A DNA stretch of 64,000 nucleotides from Paenibacillus ferrarius (GTDB lineage: Bacteria > Bacillota > Bacilli > Paenibacillales > NBRC-103111), in contig NZ_MBTG01000008.1 of assembly GCF_002027705.1 (NCBI RefSeq), positions 62,001-126,000 of the forward strand, in the 5' to 3' direction. The notes beneath the pieces were generated by a model that saw nothing but the letters and a program-made list of their open reading frames with translations, ran no database searches and was not told the DNA's origin. Below are positions 27,583-35,667 of the stretch, piece by piece. Made by a program: the position numbers and the translations under genes. Each line of letters begins with the position of its first letter. Position 1 is the first letter of the stretch.

Positions 27583-28431
27583 ATGAAGACAGATATGAAT
27601 GAAAGTCAACGGACTTTCTGGAAAAAGTACATCGCCAAGGCCAAGCTTGATTTATCCTATGCGGCTTATACCAAAGTTACTAGGGCCTGGCAAGACGAGA
27701 ATGACGCTTGTCCTTTTAATCGACTCTATTACATTCGTGAGGGCGAAGGCTACGTCCGTATTGGCGATCGCACCTATTATCCCAAGCCAGACGAGCTTTA
27801 TCTGCTCCCCGCCGGAAGCGATCAGGCCTACGGCACGATCAGCGAGCATACTTTCGGCAAATATTGGGCCCATTTCACAGCAAAAATCGGGGATTTGGAC
27901 TTATTCCAAATTCTGCAAACCTCCCCTTTCATCAAGGTGAAAGACCCGGACGCCCTCCAATCAACCTTTGAGCAGCTCATTACCTACCGGCAAAGCGATG
28001 AACTGACCTCTGAATTCAGACTCAATGCCGTTCTAATGACATGTATCGCTGATTTCATTGATCAATGCGATAAAGTCAAACTTAATTTGGCTTCAACCCC
28101 AACTTTTGAGAAAATGAACAGCGTGCTGCTCTACATGGAACAACACCTTGCTGAGAATGTTTCTGTAGATACATTGTCTCGCATCGCTCATTACCATCCG
28201 AACTACTTTATCAATGCATTTAAACAATTTACGGGGTATTCCCCCATTCAATATATGAATCATCTTCGTTGCGAGAAAGCCAAGGATTATCTGATGATGA
28301 CGGATCTAAACGTTTCCCAAATCGCTGACACCCTCGGCATGGAGTTATCGTATTTCTCACGCATGTTCCGTGAGCATACTGGCTTCAAGCCTACGGCTTT
28401 TCGCGATTTGAAGCCGCAGCTGGGTGAGTGA
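27583..28431 (+). CDS. AraC-family transcriptional regulator (cupin sensor)
   Basis: 282 residues. An N-terminal cupin-like ligand domain (CPFNRLYYIREGEGYVRIGDRTYYP, PDELYLLPAGSDQAY) is followed by the C-terminal AraC pair of helix-turn-helices (VDTLSRIAHYHPNYFINAFKQ, VSQIADTLGMELSYFSRMFREH). It starts 4 bases after the tetR stop with AAAGGAA as RBS, so the two are co-transcribed; its target is not evident. The 3' end runs into a GTGA microsatellite that supplies the stop codon. Confidence 0.9.
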   Translation: MKTDMNESQRTFWKKYIAKAKLDLSYAAYTKVTRAWQDENDACPFNRLYYIREGEGYVRIGDRTYYPKPDELYLLPAGSDQAYGTISEHTFGKYWAHFTAKIGDLDLFQILQTSPFIKVKDPDALQSTFEQLITYRQSDELTSEFRLNAVLMTCIADFIDQCDKVKLNLASTPTFEKMNSVLLYMEQHLAENVSVDTLSRIAHYHPNYFINAFKQFTGYSPIQYMNHLRCEKAKDYLMMTDLNVSQIADTLGMELSYFSRMFREHTGFKPTAFRDLKPQLGE

Positions 28432-28454
28432 GTGAGTGAGTGAGTGAGTGAGTG
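28424..28454. repeat. (GTGA)n microsatellite over the AraC stop codon
   Basis: Nearly eight perfect copies of GTGA. The stop TGA at 28429-28431 comes from the repeat itself, so changes in copy number downstream of it would not alter the protein. Confidence 0.95.
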
Positions 28455-28484
28455 CTCTTGTTTGCTCCATATGCTAACTCAGGC

Positions 28485-28655
28485 GGAACTGGGGTACGCT
28501 ATTTCGGAAAGCAGTTTCTGATGTGAAGAGGAACTGGAGTACGCTATTTGATGAAATATCGCCATTTTGAGGCTGAAATGTGAAAAATAGCGGATCTCAG
28601 TTCCCTTTGAACAGGTTTTGTGCTAGTTTTCAGTGAAATAAGGGATCTCAGTTCC
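28485..28655. repeat. Four-module intergenic element, copy 3 (171 bp)
   Basis: Modules start at 28485 (GGAACTGGGGTACGCTATTT), 28530 (GGAACTGGAGTACGCTATTT), 28585 (AAATAGCGGATCTCAGTTCC) and 28636 (AAATAAGGGATCTCAGTTCC): two forward, two inverted. Similarity to copy 4 at 28867 extends beyond the modules, from TGCTCCATATGCTAACTCAG at about 28464 to GTTTCGTCTGGG at about 28667. This shows a local duplication. Confidence 0.92.
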
Positions 28656-28667
28656 GTTTCGTCTGGG

Positions 28668-28778
28668 TTGAGGGGCTTGAGGGGCTTGAGGTAGTAGGGT
28701 GCTTGGGGATACTTGGGCGAATTGGGCTACTTGAGGTACTTATGCTACTTGAGGTGCTTGGGCTACTTGAGCTACTCG
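28668..28778. repeat. 9-bp minisatellite array 1 (GGTACTTGA-like)
   Basis: Imperfect repeats of a 9-base unit such as GGTACTTGA, GGCTACTTG and GGGGCTTGA directly follow element copy 3. The period is three codons, so frames stay open and give Leu-rich LLEVLELL-like peptides, but no RBS or sensible start supports a gene. Confidence 0.85.
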
Positions 28779-28866
28779 TTTCTTTCTCTTTCCTTGCTTT
28801 TTTCATTGTGTTCAACTGGAGTTTGGCTGGGTTTGGCTCTTTGTTGCTCCATATGCTAACTCAGGC

Positions 28867-29043
28867 GGAACTAGGGTACGCTATTTCGGACAAATTAAGC
28901 AGTTTCTCATGTGAAGAGGAACTGGAGTACGCTATTTGATGAAATATCACCAATTTGAGGCTGAAATGTGCAAAATAGCGGATCTCAGTTCCCTTTGAGC
29001 GGGTTTGGTGGTAGTTTTCAGTGAAATAAGGGATCTCAGTTCC
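28867..29043. repeat. 177-bp four-module intergenic element, copy 4
   Basis: Modules start at 28867, 28918, 28973 and 29024. It is nearly identical to copy 3 but six bases longer between modules 1 and 2. Flanks from about 28846 to 29055 match the flanks of copy 3, and a larger 9-bp minisatellite follows in the same position. Confidence 0.92.
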
Positions 29044-29054
29044 GTTTCGTCTGG

Positions 29055-29311
29055 GCTTAGGTACTTGAGGGGCTTGGCTACTTGAGGTACTTGAGGTACT
29101 TGAGGTACTTAGGCTACTTGGGCTACTTGGGGTGCTTGGGATGCTTCGGCTACTTGAGGTACTTGAGCTACTTAAGCTACTTGAGGTACTTGGGGTGCTT
29201 GGGATGCTTCGGCTACTTGAGGTACTTGAGCTACTTGGGCTACTTAGCTACTTGAGGTACTTGAACTACTTGAGGTACTTGAGCTACTTAAGCTACTTGA
29301 GGTGCTTAGCA
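29055..29311. repeat. 9-bp minisatellite array 2
   Basis: About 28 imperfect units of the 9-base repeat (mostly GGTACTTGA, GCTACTTGA and GGGTGCTTG), including an internal higher-order duplication in which GGTGCTTGGGATGCTTCGGC occurs twice. It lies between element copy 4 and the terminator of the PhyH-HEAT gene. No gene is supported anywhere in 28432-29444. Confidence 0.9.
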
Positions 29312-29381
29312 CTTGCTCACCCTGCCCCACTCGGCGTATCTAGCGCACTTGCCGCGCTTTGAGCACACAAGGAGTTATAAC

Positions 29382-29440
29382 AAAAAAGCGGCCTGTGACC
29401 TGCCGTTCCTATAGGGAACAAGCAGTTTCACAGGCCACAC
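29382..29440 (-). terminator. Terminator of the PhyH-HEAT gene
   Basis: On the minus strand GTGGCCTGTGA pairs with TCACAGGCCGC around a long loop, followed by six T, 5 bases after the stop. Confidence 0.8.
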
Positions 29441-29444
29441 TTGT

Positions 29445-30854
29445 TTACGGATAGAAAGCGTTAACTTTCGTCGTAGTTGGACACCAGCGGGAGTTTAATA
29501 AATACTTAATGAGCGTATTTTTAGCCCGCTCTGTACCGATGTAGTGCAAGGATTCCGCGGCATGTGCACGCACATAGCGGTTTTCGTCATCCAGCGCAAC
29601 TTCCAGCTGCGGCACTGCCGCTTCGGCAGAAGCACCTAAGCGAGATAAAGATAAGCTCGCCATGAAGCGGACCTGCGCGTTCGCGTCTTGCAAGGCTTTT
29701 GCCAAGCTAGCCACAATCTCATCGCTTGGTCTGTCTACGAAACCAAGCGCATCGACGACAGCGATGCGGACCTCTTCAGCTGGATGCTCAAACAGCTTAA
29801 CTAAAGCCGGAGCAGCTTCAGCCGCCAGTCCTCTTAATTCACCAAGTGCAAACACAGCACGCACGACGATGTCCTTATTTTCACTAGTTAGGGCTGCGGT
29901 TAACCCTTTAACCGCACCACTTCCGGCAACGGACAATCCGTAAGCAGATACGCGGGACACTTGCTCATTGTCGCTGTTCAGTCCCTTAAGCAAAGCTTCA
30001 ATCCCCAGTTGCCCTCTGCGAGCCAAATCATAAGCAGCGTTGATCGCCGTAGGCTCAAATCCAGCCAATTGGCTGGCCAGTTCCTGAATGTGCTCCGCAT
30101 CCGGCGAAGCGGTTTCAGCCAAACTGCCAATTTCCCCAGATAGCCAGTTCCATGTTTCTTCCCACATGAGGTCATGCTCAGCGATCGGCGCAAGGAGATT
30201 TGTTGGTCTCTTCCAAGCACGCTCTTGGTTGTTCCAGCTTGGCTGCTGCGGCATCTCGGTTCGCATGAACTCAAACTTCAGCATATAGCGGGGCTGCCCA
30301 AGGATGTTCGGCGTAGAACGGTGCCAAATATCGTAATGAATCAACGCGAAGGTGCCTGCTTCCCCGTTTGCCAATACTTCGCCTGCCTGTTCACTCGACT
30401 CAAAGTTGCGGGATTGATGATTTTGCGTGCCTGGCAAGATGCCTGTTGGCCCTAATTCCACGGGAGTGTCCTGCGGAAAGTACATAATCATTGCCCAATT
30501 GGGATGGTGATTGCGCATGCGATCATAACCCCAATAGCTGTCCTTGTGCCAGCCTCCGGCTTTATCAGAGGCATTGAAATGTCCATGTCGATGCGCATGC
30601 ATCATATAGTTGGGTCCCAGCACGCTCGTAAGTGCGCCAGTAACTACGGGGTGATCAAACACTTTTTGCAAATCCCGGATGCGGGGCAATAGATTATTTC
30701 CAGGGTTGCCTTCTTCGGTGTAGACTGTGTTTAGTTGTTCCAGAAGATTCGCATGAAACTCGGCGGAGAAGTCTGTTTTGAGCAACAGGCACCCGTTGGT
30801 TATAAAGGTTCTCATTTGTTCGTCTGTCAATAATAAAAGGTTATTTTCCTGCAT
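29445..30854 (-). CDS. Phytanoyl-CoA dioxygenase (PhyH)-family protein fused to HEAT repeats
   Basis: 469 residues. Residues ~1-200 form an Fe(II)/2-oxoglutarate dioxygenase domain of the PhyH type; the metal triad is His103-x-Asp105 (GGWHKDSYW) and His178 (HYDIWHRSTPN), with Arg189 a candidate 2-oxoglutarate contact. From about residue 260 to the C-terminus there are five or more HEAT-type helical repeats (VKGLTAALTSENKDIVVRAV, ALGFVDRPSDEIVASLAKAL, LDDENRYVRAHAAESLHYIG). The substrate is unknown; HEAT repeats usually bind protein partners. AAGGAGG precedes the ATG. An AraC regulator is divergent and probably controls it. Confidence 0.88.
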   Translation of the reverse strand: MQENNLLLLTDEQMRTFITNGCLLLKTDFSAEFHANLLEQLNTVYTEEGNPGNNLLPRIRDLQKVFDHPVVTGALTSVLGPNYMMHAHRHGHFNASDKAGGWHKDSYWGYDRMRNHHPNWAMIMYFPQDTPVELGPTGILPGTQNHQSRNFESSEQAGEVLANGEAGTFALIHYDIWHRSTPNILGQPRYMLKFEFMRTEMPQQPSWNNQERAWKRPTNLLAPIAEHDLMWEETWNWLSGEIGSLAETASPDAEHIQELASQLAGFEPTAINAAYDLARRGQLGIEALLKGLNSDNEQVSRVSAYGLSVAGSGAVKGLTAALTSENKDIVVRAVFALGELRGLAAEAAPALVKLFEHPAEEVRIAVVDALGFVDRPSDEIVASLAKALQDANAQVRFMASLSLSRLGASAEAAVPQLEVALDDENRYVRAHAAESLHYIGTERAKNTLIKYLLNSRWCPTTTKVNAFYP

Positions 30855-31015
30855 GTTGTTCTAGCCTCCTTGGCATTTGTATGATTGCAGTAACAATATC
30901 CTTATTATAAGAAAGACGCTGCCAACAAATAATAGACGATCTTAATTAGAGGTAGCACAAAACTAAGATGCCCTTTCCCCTTCGAATTCGGAATGAAAAG
31001 AAAGCGAGGACACCC

Positions 31016-31909
31016 ATGACATACCCACAGGATCTAATGGAACAAACACCGCGATGGGACAACAGCTATCCTATCTGGTTTTATCGCAACCGCCCTGCGA
31101 ATGCGAGTAAGGATGCCAATATCCTTTATCTTCATTGGCATGAGCATTTTGAAATCATTGACATGCAGTATGGCAAAGCCTTGTTTCTTATCAATAGCCA
31201 GCCTTACGAAGTCGAAGCCGGTGATCTCTTGTTCGTCCCCTCTGGTGCATTGCATGTTGGCTATAGTACCGCAAATGAAGAAATGGAGTATGTCGCGATT
31301 GTCTTTAACGCTGCGCTGCTTCGCATAGTACCTCCTGACCCTGTTTATGAACGGCATATTCTGCCTTTTCTTGATGGGCGAGCTCATTTACCGGTGAAGC
31401 TGCTGGCAAATGATGAGCTTGCAGCCCCCTACCGGAACTTAATTCGGGAATCAACGACCGAGTTTGAGCAGAAGCAGCCTGCCTACGAGCTGGTCATTAA
31501 ACATAACTTTCATCTTCTGTTCACACGGCTTTCGCGGCAATTCCTTGGCGATAAATTCGCAGCTAAACCCGCTCCGAAGCGTCACTCGGAGTCCTTCAAA
31601 CCGTTGATTCAGTATTTGGAGTCCCATATCACAGAACCACTTACTGTGGAAAAAGCTGCCCGGATGGTGAATTTGAATCCCTACCATTTTTGCAAAACAT
31701 TCAAAAGACTGACTGGACGCACCTTCATTGATTACATCAATTGGCTGCGCATTCAGGAAGCGGATCGCTTGCTCCGGGAAACGGAGTGGACCGTCTCGGA
31801 AATCTCGGAGCGGATCGGCTGCGGAAATGCCAACTATTTTACAAAGCTATATAAGAAATATAAGCAATATCCGCCTTCAGAAGCACGACGAAGACTGTTC
31901 TCCCCTTGA
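31016..31909 (+). CDS. AraC-family transcriptional regulator (cupin sensor)
   Basis: 297 residues from the ATG at 31016, which has GAGGA 5 bases upstream; the ATG at 30968 has no RBS. The cupin part shows HWHEHFEIIDMQYGKALFLI and VEAGDLLFVPSGALHVGYS. The C-terminal AraC domain shows VEKAARMVNLNPYHFCKTFK and VSEISERIGCGNANYFTKLY. Divergent from the PhyH-HEAT gene across 161 bases, so that gene is its likely target. Confidence 0.9.
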   Translation: MTYPQDLMEQTPRWDNSYPIWFYRNRPANASKDANILYLHWHEHFEIIDMQYGKALFLINSQPYEVEAGDLLFVPSGALHVGYSTANEEMEYVAIVFNAALLRIVPPDPVYERHILPFLDGRAHLPVKLLANDELAAPYRNLIRESTTEFEQKQPAYELVIKHNFHLLFTRLSRQFLGDKFAAKPAPKRHSESFKPLIQYLESHITEPLTVEKAARMVNLNPYHFCKTFKRLTGRTFIDYINWLRIQEADRLLRETEWTVSEISERIGCGNANYFTKLYKKYKQYPPSEARRRLFSP

Positions 31910-32026
31910 CGAGCAGCGACTTATCCAACATCATCTTAGTCTTGTGCTAACTTCCGTGAGAAAAGTCTTTATTCAAGGCTGCTTCCCTTCCTTAAACTAG
32001 ATATAAACATAAGGGAGGAATATTTC

Positions 32027-32248
32027 ATGGCCCATGATTATGCAGCGGGAACAGATAGTCTCGTTATGAACGAGAAAGATGATGTTGCTACTGTTCACAG
32101 GTTCAGCTGTCGTCCCCCTTATCAAAATTACCGCCAACAAATACACATTTAGCAGGAAATTCGCGAGGCAGCCGAGGGCAAGCTAACAAAGGCCGAAATA
32201 TTGGGTCACCAAGAATTCAGCATTAACCGGATAGGTCCCAGCTTATAG
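32027..32248 (+). pseudogene. Remnant of a UxaA-family (altronate dehydratase) gene
   Basis: A good RBS (GGGAGG at 32013) and ATG open a frame whose first residues (DSLVMNEKDDVATV) match the N-terminal SAF domain of UxaA-family dehydratases. After one codon the similarity moves to another frame, TGSAVVPLIKITANKYTF, which is the C-terminal core motif. It then returns to the first frame after a TAG for EIREAAEGKLTKAEILGHQE and FSINRIGPSL, the usual C-terminal tail. Most of the ~390-residue gene is therefore deleted and the rest is frameshifted. The 3' end overlaps the stop of the hemolysin III gene by a few bases. The family call is from memory of its motifs. Confidence 0.65.
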
Positions 32249-32887
32249 GAGCGAGGGCATGACATACCCGTACACGGCGATGAAGTGACAACTGCTTCCG
32301 ACAAGCACAAACAAGTGCCAAATGGTATGATGATACCTTAAATTTCGCCAAAGAAAAAACATCAGTCCGACCAAATAAGCGATAACGCCAAGCACGATCC
32401 AGGTCACAGCGATCATTGGAAGCCGATGGTACAACGGAAGGATTAATGACATCATGAAGCCTCCCATGATCATGTAAAAGATCAGCCCCCAAGGCATAAA
32501 CCGTTTAATAATAAAAGAAACGTAACGAACACCGACCAGCGCCAGCGCCCAAATCACAACTAATAACGTATAACCAATGAACCCTGGCAGCGTAATGAGG
32601 AGAAATGGGGTATATGAACCCGCTATCGCGATGAAAATGGAAGCATGATCCAGCTTCTCGAAGCGTTCACTCCATTGGCGGGAGCGGGAACTATGCAGGA
32701 GTGTTGAGGACAGATACACAAGACAATATGATGTGCCGTAGATTAAATTACTGATCGTATAAGTCCAATCTTGGAACATCGCAGCACGCTGAAGCAGCAG
32801 CACAAGTCCTATAGCACTTAGTATCACGCCAATACCATGACTAATGGCATTTAAACGTTCTTCCCTCAAATGAAGACCGGTTTCCAT
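32243..32887 (-). CDS. Hemolysin III family membrane protein (YqfA/TrhA-like)
   Basis: 214 residues with seven hydrophobic segments. Family marks are ERLNAISHGIGVILSAIG at the start, IYGTSYCLVYLSSTLLHS, the FEKLDHASIFIAIAGSYTPF block and HTIWHLFVLVGSSCHFIAVY. These proteins belong to the PAQR-like CREST superfamily and are linked to membrane lipid homeostasis; the hemolysin name is historical. AAAGGAG precedes the ATG, but the RBS lies in the arm of a long-range hairpin (32893-32966). It follows the PlsY-like gene by 83 bases. Confidence 0.93.
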   Translation of the reverse strand: METGLHLREERLNAISHGIGVILSAIGLVLLLQRAAMFQDWTYTISNLIYGTSYCLVYLSSTLLHSSRSRQWSERFEKLDHASIFIAIAGSYTPFLLITLPGFIGYTLLVVIWALALVGVRYVSFIIKRFMPWGLIFYMIMGGFMMSLILPLYHRLPMIAVTWIVLGVIAYLVGLMFFLWRNLRYHHTIWHLFVLVGSSCHFIAVYGYVMPSLL

Positions 32888-32892
32888 GACAA

Positions 32893-32966
32893 GGGGTCAC
32901 TCCTTTCTGACCATCCTAGTTTTTCCCACGGTCAGGACTAGTATGTAATCAGATAGGAGCGACCCC
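32893..32966 (-). promoter_or_regulatory. RBS-sequestering hairpin in front of the hemolysin III gene
   Basis: On the minus strand GGGGTCGCTCCT and AGGAGTGACCCC can form a 12-bp stem with a single G-U pair. The second arm contains the AGGAG ribosome binding site of the gene at 32887. Inside, CTGACC and GGTCAG can pair too. There is no T-run, so a terminator is unlikely and control of translation is more plausible. No known riboswitch class was recognised. Confidence 0.55.
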
Positions 32967-32970
32967 TGCG

Positions 32971-33597
32971 TTATTTCATGGATTTAACGGTTTTATTGAA
33001 CAGCTGCCTCCAACTCGCTCGCAGTTCATTTCTATGGGTGTAGGCAATTAACAACAGATTACCTACCCATACCCAAATGACCGCGCCGCTGAATCCCCTT
33101 ATAGGCAAATAAATGCCAATAAGCAGCAAGCCAAGGACAACCTGCGTGCCGTCTGAAACCGGCGATGTGGGCTTGCCTTTGCTGATAAGCTTTATGACAC
33201 CTAAGAAAACAGCTAGAATGATGGCAAGAGCAAGTGAAACCTCAAATCCGCTCAAAGCACTCCATACGCCAAATGTCACCGCGATCGCTTTGCCTCCCTT
33301 GCCACTAAGGAAAGGCGAAAAGGCATGCCCGACAATTGGTGCCAGCGCAACGGGAATCACCGCATAGCCCTCTATCCGGTTGCTGCCAAGCAACAACATA
33401 AGGATCAGATAACCTTTTAGAAAATCAAGCACTATCCCCATAATTCCCCATCTGAATCCCGCCGCTTTCCAAAGATTCAATGCGCCAGGGTTCCCGTCTC
33501 CAACCGTTTTCAAATTAGTCCGAACAATGCGGCCAAGCCAATAAGAAAACATCAAAGAGCCGCATACAAAAGCGCATAACGTCCAAACGATAATCAT
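32971..33597 (-). CDS. Glycerol-3-phosphate acyltransferase PlsY-family protein
   Basis: 208 residues with about five hydrophobic segments. The PlsY motifs are present in variant form: GDGNPGALN (usually GSGNPGATN), then GHAFSPFLSGKGGKAIAV, the acyl-phosphate binding glycine-rich stretch. PlsY moves an acyl group from acyl phosphate to glycerol 3-phosphate at the membrane. It overlaps the glycosyltransferase gene by four bases (ATGA), so the two are coupled. The variant motif and the pairing suggest a dedicated acyltransferase rather than the housekeeping PlsY; that is inference. Confidence 0.82.
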   Translation of the reverse strand: MIIVWTLCAFVCGSLMFSYWLGRIVRTNLKTVGDGNPGALNLWKAAGFRWGIMGIVLDFLKGYLILMLLLGSNRIEGYAVIPVALAPIVGHAFSPFLSGKGGKAIAVTFGVWSALSGFEVSLALAIILAVFLGVIKLISKGKPTSPVSDGTQVVLGLLLIGIYLPIRGFSGAVIWVWVGNLLLIAYTHRNELRASWRQLFNKTVKSMK

Positions 33598-34694
33598 AGT
33601 GCTCGCCTGCTTCCTACTTTGACTTTCCTTCCTTTCCAGGATACATGGCCTAGGAATACAACTTGATAGGCGGAATACAACATGACATATATGAAAAATA
33701 ACGTCGATAGGACATGCAGGACCGGCATGAGAACTCCAAAAACACCGACATATTTAATAAAATAAAATAATTGCAGCATATACAGCAAATACCCGATGAA
33801 CAGCGGCAGCGCCCATGAGGTAGGTATAAATACAAAAAAAGAATCTGACACAATCAGCCCGATAACCCAAAAAGCTACCAGTACGATGGTGCCTCCTCTC
33901 AACTTGGATGTTCCTAATACAGCCCCTTTGCCGAAGCCTTGAATCTGGCTTTTCATCCCTTCTGGGTACATGCGAAAAGAAACAAGGCCGCTTCCCAGAA
34001 AATTCGTGACGCCAATGCCTGCCCGCACAAAGGCCGCGCCGAGGTTCAAATCATCTAACATTTCTGAGCGTATGCCCGCATGTCCTTGGATCGTTTCGTA
34101 ATCTTCTCTTCTCGTGAGAATGCAGGAGCCATACAGACCTTTTTGGGGATTATTTGTCTCAAATGGGGATGTAAAGGCAAATACGCCCAAAAAATTAAAT
34201 ATGAGCGCCAGCCTTTCAACCCATTTCACCGTAAAATGAAAAGGAACGACAGAAATAACTCCGCCGGCTTGATGTCGAACTTTAACCAATGTTTCAAGCG
34301 CCCGCGGTGCAAGCTTAATATCGGCATCAAGAAAAGCGATAAGATTGCCGGAACACTGCAAATATCCGTTCCAAACCGCCCAGTTCTTGCCCGTCCATCC
34401 TTCAGGAAGACTAGGATTCGCAATCACCGTTGCACCATAACTTTCGGCAATAGCTTGTGTTTCATCGTCCGAAAAGTCGTCCACCACAATAATTTCATAC
34501 GGTTCCAGCGATTGAATCTTCAGCGCATGAAGAAGCTGCGGCAAATTGCCTGCTTCATTCCGGGCAGGGATAATGACAGACAGCGTTACCTTGCTCAAGT
34601 CCAGTTCTTGGCTGACTTTAAGCACGTTTTTACGAAACAACAGGAATCCTGAGAGACATCCGATTCCACATAGACATAGGATCCATATCGCCAT
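33594..34694 (-). CDS. Family 2 glycosyltransferase, CrtQ-like
   Basis: 366 residues. An N-terminal membrane helix is followed by a GT-A domain: SVIIPARNEAGNLPQLLHAL, IIVVDDFSDDETQAIA, DADI as the metal-binding DxD and EMLDDLNLG as the acceptor/base region. Three or four hydrophobic helices close the protein. The arrangement is that of the CrtQ/diaponeurosporenoate glucosyltransferase group, although no carotenoid genes are in the window. It is coupled to the PlsY-like gene, an order that recalls glycosylation followed by acylation of a lipid. GAGGAGG precedes the ATG. Confidence 0.85.
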   Translation of the reverse strand: MAIWILCLCGIGCLSGFLLFRKNVLKVSQELDLSKVTLSVIIPARNEAGNLPQLLHALKIQSLEPYEIIVVDDFSDDETQAIAESYGATVIANPSLPEGWTGKNWAVWNGYLQCSGNLIAFLDADIKLAPRALETLVKVRHQAGGVISVVPFHFTVKWVERLALIFNFLGVFAFTSPFETNNPQKGLYGSCILTRREDYETIQGHAGIRSEMLDDLNLGAAFVRAGIGVTNFLGSGLVSFRMYPEGMKSQIQGFGKGAVLGTSKLRGGTIVLVAFWVIGLIVSDSFFVFIPTSWALPLFIGYLLYMLQLFYFIKYVGVFGVLMPVLHVLSTLFFIYVMLYSAYQVVFLGHVSWKGRKVKVGSRRAL

Positions 34695-34906
34695 CCACGA
34701 AACCTCCTCTTCCCTTCACTCGCACGCCCCATATAAGTGCTGACTGCTTCACTAAGAGAGCCAGCTTGTATTGATATATATGAACTTTGGCATGATTTTA
34801 AACCCATCCTTTTGGCTGGGCAGCCCGCTTCCCTCATCCATCCGAATGTACAAAAATAGCCATCCACTTCCCCATAGCGGGAAAATGAACGGCCTTGTTA
34901 ACGAGC

Positions 34907-35233
34907 CTATTTTGAAAATAACATCAGTATAGCGATTAAGCCTAAAACAAACGACGTATATTGCATCGGAATGAAAAATAAGGTATGAGGCGTCCCCATT
35001 TTGAATTGCTGATTCGTTTGCGGATCCACGAGCACCCGTCCGGCGCTTTTATTCAATGCTTTGCCGCTGAACCAGATGCCCACTGCTGCTGCAATCAAGG
35101 TAAGCGTGTATGGCCACCCATGCAGGATGCCTTTGGAAGATCCATAAATCGCACTTTCAATCATCATGCCAATGACGAAACCTGCCATCGCCATCAACAC
35201 CGCCAAAATTCCCCAACCTTTCCAAATTACCAA
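34907..35233 (-). CDS. Small membrane protein of unknown function
   Basis: 108 residues with three predicted membrane helices: residues ~8-28, ~42-58 and ~85-106. Between the last two lies a short soluble stretch, DPQTNQQFKMGTPHTLFFIP. The start is TTG at 35233 with GGGGG about 10 bases upstream; no ATG fits. I do not recognise the family, although small proteins with this DPxTxQ-x-HTLFFIP pattern are common in Bacillales. Confidence 0.7.
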   Translation of the reverse strand: MVIWKGWGILAVLMAMAGFVIGMMIESAIYGSSKGILHGWPYTLTLIAAAVGIWFSGKALNKSAGRVLVDPQTNQQFKMGTPHTLFFIPMQYTSFVLGLIAILMLFSK

Positions 35234-35406
35234 CGTCTTGTTCCCCCTCTATCTATCATATTTTTGCAATGATAAAGGTTCGACAACATCCAACATTTCC
35301 CTGTCATCCATTTCTAAAATTTCAACAAAGAATTTTTAATGAATTCTTTAGAATTCATGCGCTAACATGGCCCTCTGCTTCCTGCGTACGAACATTTCCC
35401 GGATTA

Positions 35407-35415
35407 TGCTATAAT
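35407..35415 (+). promoter_or_regulatory. Extended -10 promoter upstream of the 57-residue protein
   Basis: TGCTATAAT is an extended -10 box, 32 bases before the start codon. No good -35 hexamer is present at the expected distance, which is normal for extended -10 promoters. Confidence 0.55.
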
Positions 35416-35447
35416 GGTCAATATCAACTTACTGGAGGCATTCTGGC

Positions 35448-35621
35448 ATGAAAATATACGTCATTCTCTCCTTCGACGGCGAGACCATGGAAAATGTGTA
35501 TGTCGGTCCTGACGAGGAAAAAGCGCTGTCGCTTAAGCCGGCTGAGTTCGATAACTGTGAAGCTCTTTTCGTCGAGATCTGGGAAGACGGAGAGAAAACC
35601 GATGATTACCGGTTAGAATAA
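35448..35621 (+). CDS. Small acidic protein, 57 residues, unknown function
   Basis: Begins MKIYVILSFDGETMENVYV and ends EDGEKTDDYRLE. ACTGGAGG precedes the ATG by 8 bases and an extended -10 promoter lies just upstream, so a real gene is well supported despite its size. A short beta-hairpin-like fold with an acidic surface is likely. It is followed 46 bases on by the 254-residue protein, possibly in one transcript. Confidence 0.75.
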   Translation: MKIYVILSFDGETMENVYVGPDEEKALSLKPAEFDNCEALFVEIWEDGEKTDDYRLE

Positions 35622-35667
35622 AGAAAACACGAGAGCTGCATAGCTACAATTGAAAGGCGGAGACCTG

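Noticed and set aside
28424..28454. GTGA microsatellite as a phase-variation switch for the AraC gene
   Set aside because: The first in-frame stop arises from the first repeat units, so adding or losing later units would not change the protein.
28703..29362. Leucine-rich plus-strand ORFs (LLEVLELL repeats)
   Set aside because: They are translations of a 9-bp minisatellite, whose period of three codons keeps frames open; no good RBS and no non-repeat sequence of coding character.
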